Source: Dehalococcoidia bacterium
GTDB taxonomy: Bacteria > Chloroflexota > Dehalococcoidia > SZUA-161
Direction of reading: 5' to 3'
DNA length: 15,734 nt
Assembly (NCBI GenBank): GCA_014859215.1
Contig: JACUUS010000035.1
Span: forward strand, 1 to 15,734
Within the stretch, counting starts at the first letter, position 1. Each line of letters starts with the position of its first letter. The position numbers and the translations under genes are program-made. Below the pieces are notes generated by a model, which had not been told where the DNA came from, searched no databases, and was given only the letters and a program-made list of their open reading frames with translations. Of the stretch, positions 14,137 to 15,734 are shown piece after piece.

Positions 14137-14685
14137 ATGGCTGACGCAAGTGCAATAGCAGGGGCTATAGACTCCACCCGCGATGGCGCCGATGGAGGTA
14201 AGTTCCTGGAAAAGACGGAGCGGGTCCTCAAGAGGTTCGGCCGCAAGAGGGAGAACCTTGTCCCGATACTGCAACATGTGCAGTCCCGGCTCGGCTATAT
14301 TCCGCGGGAGGCGATGCTCCGAATCGCGGATTATCTCGGTTTGCCGGCTACGGAAATCTACGGCGTGGTCACCTTTTATAACCAGTTCCGTCTCAACCCG
14401 CCCGGCAAGCATCCCGTGAGGGTGTGCCTGGGGACCGCATGCCACATGAAGGGCGGGTACATCGTCCTCGACGCATGGAAGCGGAGGCTGGGCATTAAGC
14501 AGGGGGAGACGACGCCCGACCGCAACTTCGACCTGGACACGGTCGCCTGTGTAGGCTGCTGCAGCATGGCGCCCGTAACGGTGGTCGACAAGAGAGTGCA
14601 AGGAAACGTGAGCCCCACACGAGTGGATGGGATACTGCTCTCGTATTTTCTGAAAAAGGGCCGAAAACGAAACAGAACGCGGTAA
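14137..14685 (+). CDS. NuoE-like [2Fe-2S] subunit of a second diaphorase, 182 aa
   Basis: This is a second thioredoxin-like NuoE subunit, clearly different from the one at 4103-4732. The helical region LVPILQHVQSRLGYIPREAM (41-60) precedes the cluster ligands C97 and C102 (CLGTAC) and C138 and C142 (CVGCC). The TTPDRNFDLDTV block before the second pair is typical. The Lys/Arg-rich tail (KKGRKRNRTR) is unusual for NuoE. ATG 14137 is preceded by AAAGGA at about 12 bases, a long spacing, so translation may be coupled to the Fur-family gene that ends 3 bases earlier. The NuoF-like gene follows after 11 bases. Confidence 0.92.
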   Translation: MADASAIAGAIDSTRDGADGGKFLEKTERVLKRFGRKRENLVPILQHVQSRLGYIPREAMLRIADYLGLPATEIYGVVTFYNQFRLNPPGKHPVRVCLGTACHMKGGYIVLDAWKRRLGIKQGETTPDRNFDLDTVACVGCCSMAPVTVVDKRVQGNVSPTRVDGILLSYFLKKGRKRNRTR

Positions 14686-14696
14686 GAAAAGCTCGC

Positions 14697-15734
14697 ATGC
14701 CATCTCCAGACAACAATTTTGACAAGCTGAGGAAGCTCGCTCTCGCCGAGTGCGAGCATCTTTATGACGGCGCAAGACCTGTGATCATGGTAGGCACGGC
14801 GACGTGCGGGAAAGCGGCCGGAGCGGAGGATGTGCTCCACAGCATTCAGGAAGAACTCGCGGGGAATGGCGTGGACGCGCGAGTGGTTGAGGTAGGCTGC
14901 ATGGGCCACTGCTATGCTGAGCCCCTGGTGATTATCTCGAAGCCGGGACATCCATCAATGGCGTACGGCTATGTCACACCGGAGGTCGGGCGCCGGCTGG
15001 TCAGGGACTACCTGGTAGGCGAGGACCCTTCGCTCGAGTTTACGCTGGGCGCGCTGGAGGAAAACGACCTTATTCCTACCATCTATGACCTTCCCCGGTT
15101 TACGTACGAAAAGCACCTGATCCTGGCTAATTGCGGCCACATAGATCCCGAGAACATACATCATTACATTGCCAGGGGAGGCTACGAGGGACTCCACAAA
15201 GCTCTGCAAATGCAGCCGGAGGAGATAGTAAAATGCATCAGGGAATCGGAACTTCGCGGAAGAGGAGGAGCCGGCTTCCCCGCCTGGAAAAAGTGGGACG
15301 TCGCCCGAAACGCGCCCGACCGGCCCAGGTATGTTATCTGTAATGCGGACGAGGGCGATCCGGGTGCGTTCATGGACCGCGCCATACTGGAGAGCGATCC
15401 TCATTCGGTGCTGGAGGGGATGGTCATCGCCGCATACACGGTCGGTGCGCGGCGGGGGTATATCTACATCCGCAGCGAGTATCCACTTGCCGTGCACAGG
15501 GTCCAGGCAGCGTTGCGCCAGGCAAGGTCCCTGGGGCTGCTGGGCCGGGAAATACTCGGCAGCAAGTACAGTTTCTATATTAAGGTCATCCAGGGGTCGG
15601 GCGCGTTTGTATGCGGGGAGGAAACCGCACTGATTGCCTCCCTGGAAGGCAAGGCGGGCCTTCCAAAGCACCGGCCGCCTTTCCCGGCAGTGTCCGGCCT
15701 CAACGGGAAACCCACGCTCATCAACAATGTGAAG
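14697..15734 (+). CDS. NuoF-like NADH-binding flavoprotein subunit, partial (346 codons, cut by window edge)
   Basis: The reading frame is open from ATG 14697 to the last base, so the FMN end, the NuoF [4Fe-4S] site and any C-terminal ferredoxin lie beyond the window. The NADH/FMN domain shows LRGRGGAGFPAW (186-197) and ADEGDPGAFMDR. The N-terminal thioredoxin-like domain has C37, C68 and C72, but VGTATC replaces the CxGTGC of the other NuoF here, so one of the four [2Fe-2S] ligands is missing. Related subunits with this GxATCG form exist, so it may be a natural variant. It is 11 bases downstream of the NuoE-like gene with a weak Shine-Dalgarno. The catalytic partner should lie to the right and would name the enzyme. 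Confidence 0.9.
   Translation, partial: MPSPDNNFDKLRKLALAECEHLYDGARPVIMVGTATCGKAAGAEDVLHSIQEELAGNGVDARVVEVGCMGHCYAEPLVIISKPGHPSMAYGYVTPEVGRRLVRDYLVGEDPSLEFTLGALEENDLIPTIYDLPRFTYEKHLILANCGHIDPENIHHYIARGGYEGLHKALQMQPEEIVKCIRESELRGRGGAGFPAWKKWDVARNAPDRPRYVICNADEGDPGAFMDRAILESDPHSVLEGMVIAAYTVGARRGYIYIRSEYPLAVHRVQAALRQARSLGLLGREILGSKYSFYIKVIQGSGAFVCGEETALIASLEGKAGLPKHRPPFPAVSGLNGKPTLINNVK

Noticed and set aside
13252..14775. Long minus-strand open frame (507 codons) over the Fur-family and NuoE genes
   Set aside because: It is antisense to two clear protein families, has no domain, and arises from high-GC codon bias of the opposite strand.
1..15734. tRNA, rRNA, CRISPR array or intact insertion sequence
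   Set aside because: No T-loop GGTTCGAATCC-type match, no regularly spaced repeats and no transposase frame were seen by eye; a tRNAscan and CRISPR search would settle it.

Overview
The window looks like chromosomal DNA from a strict anaerobe that handles CoA-thioesters and iron-sulfur redox enzymes. Base composition is moderately GC-rich, Shine-Dalgarno sites are strong, two NADH-diaphorase (NuoE/NuoF-type) modules are present, and there are three CaiB/BaiF CoA-transferases and a ferredoxin-DUF362 protein. A MutS2 next to a Vms1-like release factor, plus the other content, would fit an anaerobic Chloroflexota (Dehalococcoidia-like) or a Peptococcaceae-like Bacillota. No rRNA or other marker allows a firm assignment, so this is inference.

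Layout. Bases 1-536 hold no intact gene: a decayed N-terminal piece of an MFS transporter (about 2-150), then structured but unassigned DNA (about 390-470). On the minus strand, 537-1157 encodes an unrecognised 206-aa protein with an excellent ribosome-binding site. Bases 1158-1547 hold its probable promoter, a possible 57-aa ORF and two long inverted repeats. From 4732 down to 1548 is a tight minus-strand operon, NuoE-like, NuoF-like (HndC/HydB type) and a HoxU/NuoG-N-terminal-like protein. Together these form an NADH-oxidising electron-input module with no catalytic partner in view. A divergent plus-strand gene (4887-5978) encodes a DUF362 protein with an inserted two-cluster ferredoxin.

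From 9849 down to 6068 are three minus-strand CaiB/BaiF family III CoA-transferases in two transcription units. The upstream gene has its own promoter at 9880-9908. The other two share an extended -10 promoter at 8596-8604. Upstream of these is a minus-strand pair, mutS2 (13159-10799) followed by a VLRF1-type peptidyl-tRNA hydrolase (10715-9939). MutS2 (RqcU) splits collided ribosomes, and VLRF1 is the bacterial relative of Vms1/ANKZF1, which frees nascent chains from stalled large subunits. The pair therefore looks like a compact ribosome-rescue unit.

At 13202-13538 (minus) is a 32-aa single-membrane-span ORF with a perfect ribosome-binding site, followed in the +1 frame by an open Cys-containing reading frame. 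On the plus strand, 13678-15734 carries a well-formed promoter overlapping a Fur-like box, a Fur-family regulator, a second NuoE-like gene and a second NuoF-like gene cut by the window edge. No tRNA, rRNA, CRISPR array or intact insertion sequence was seen.
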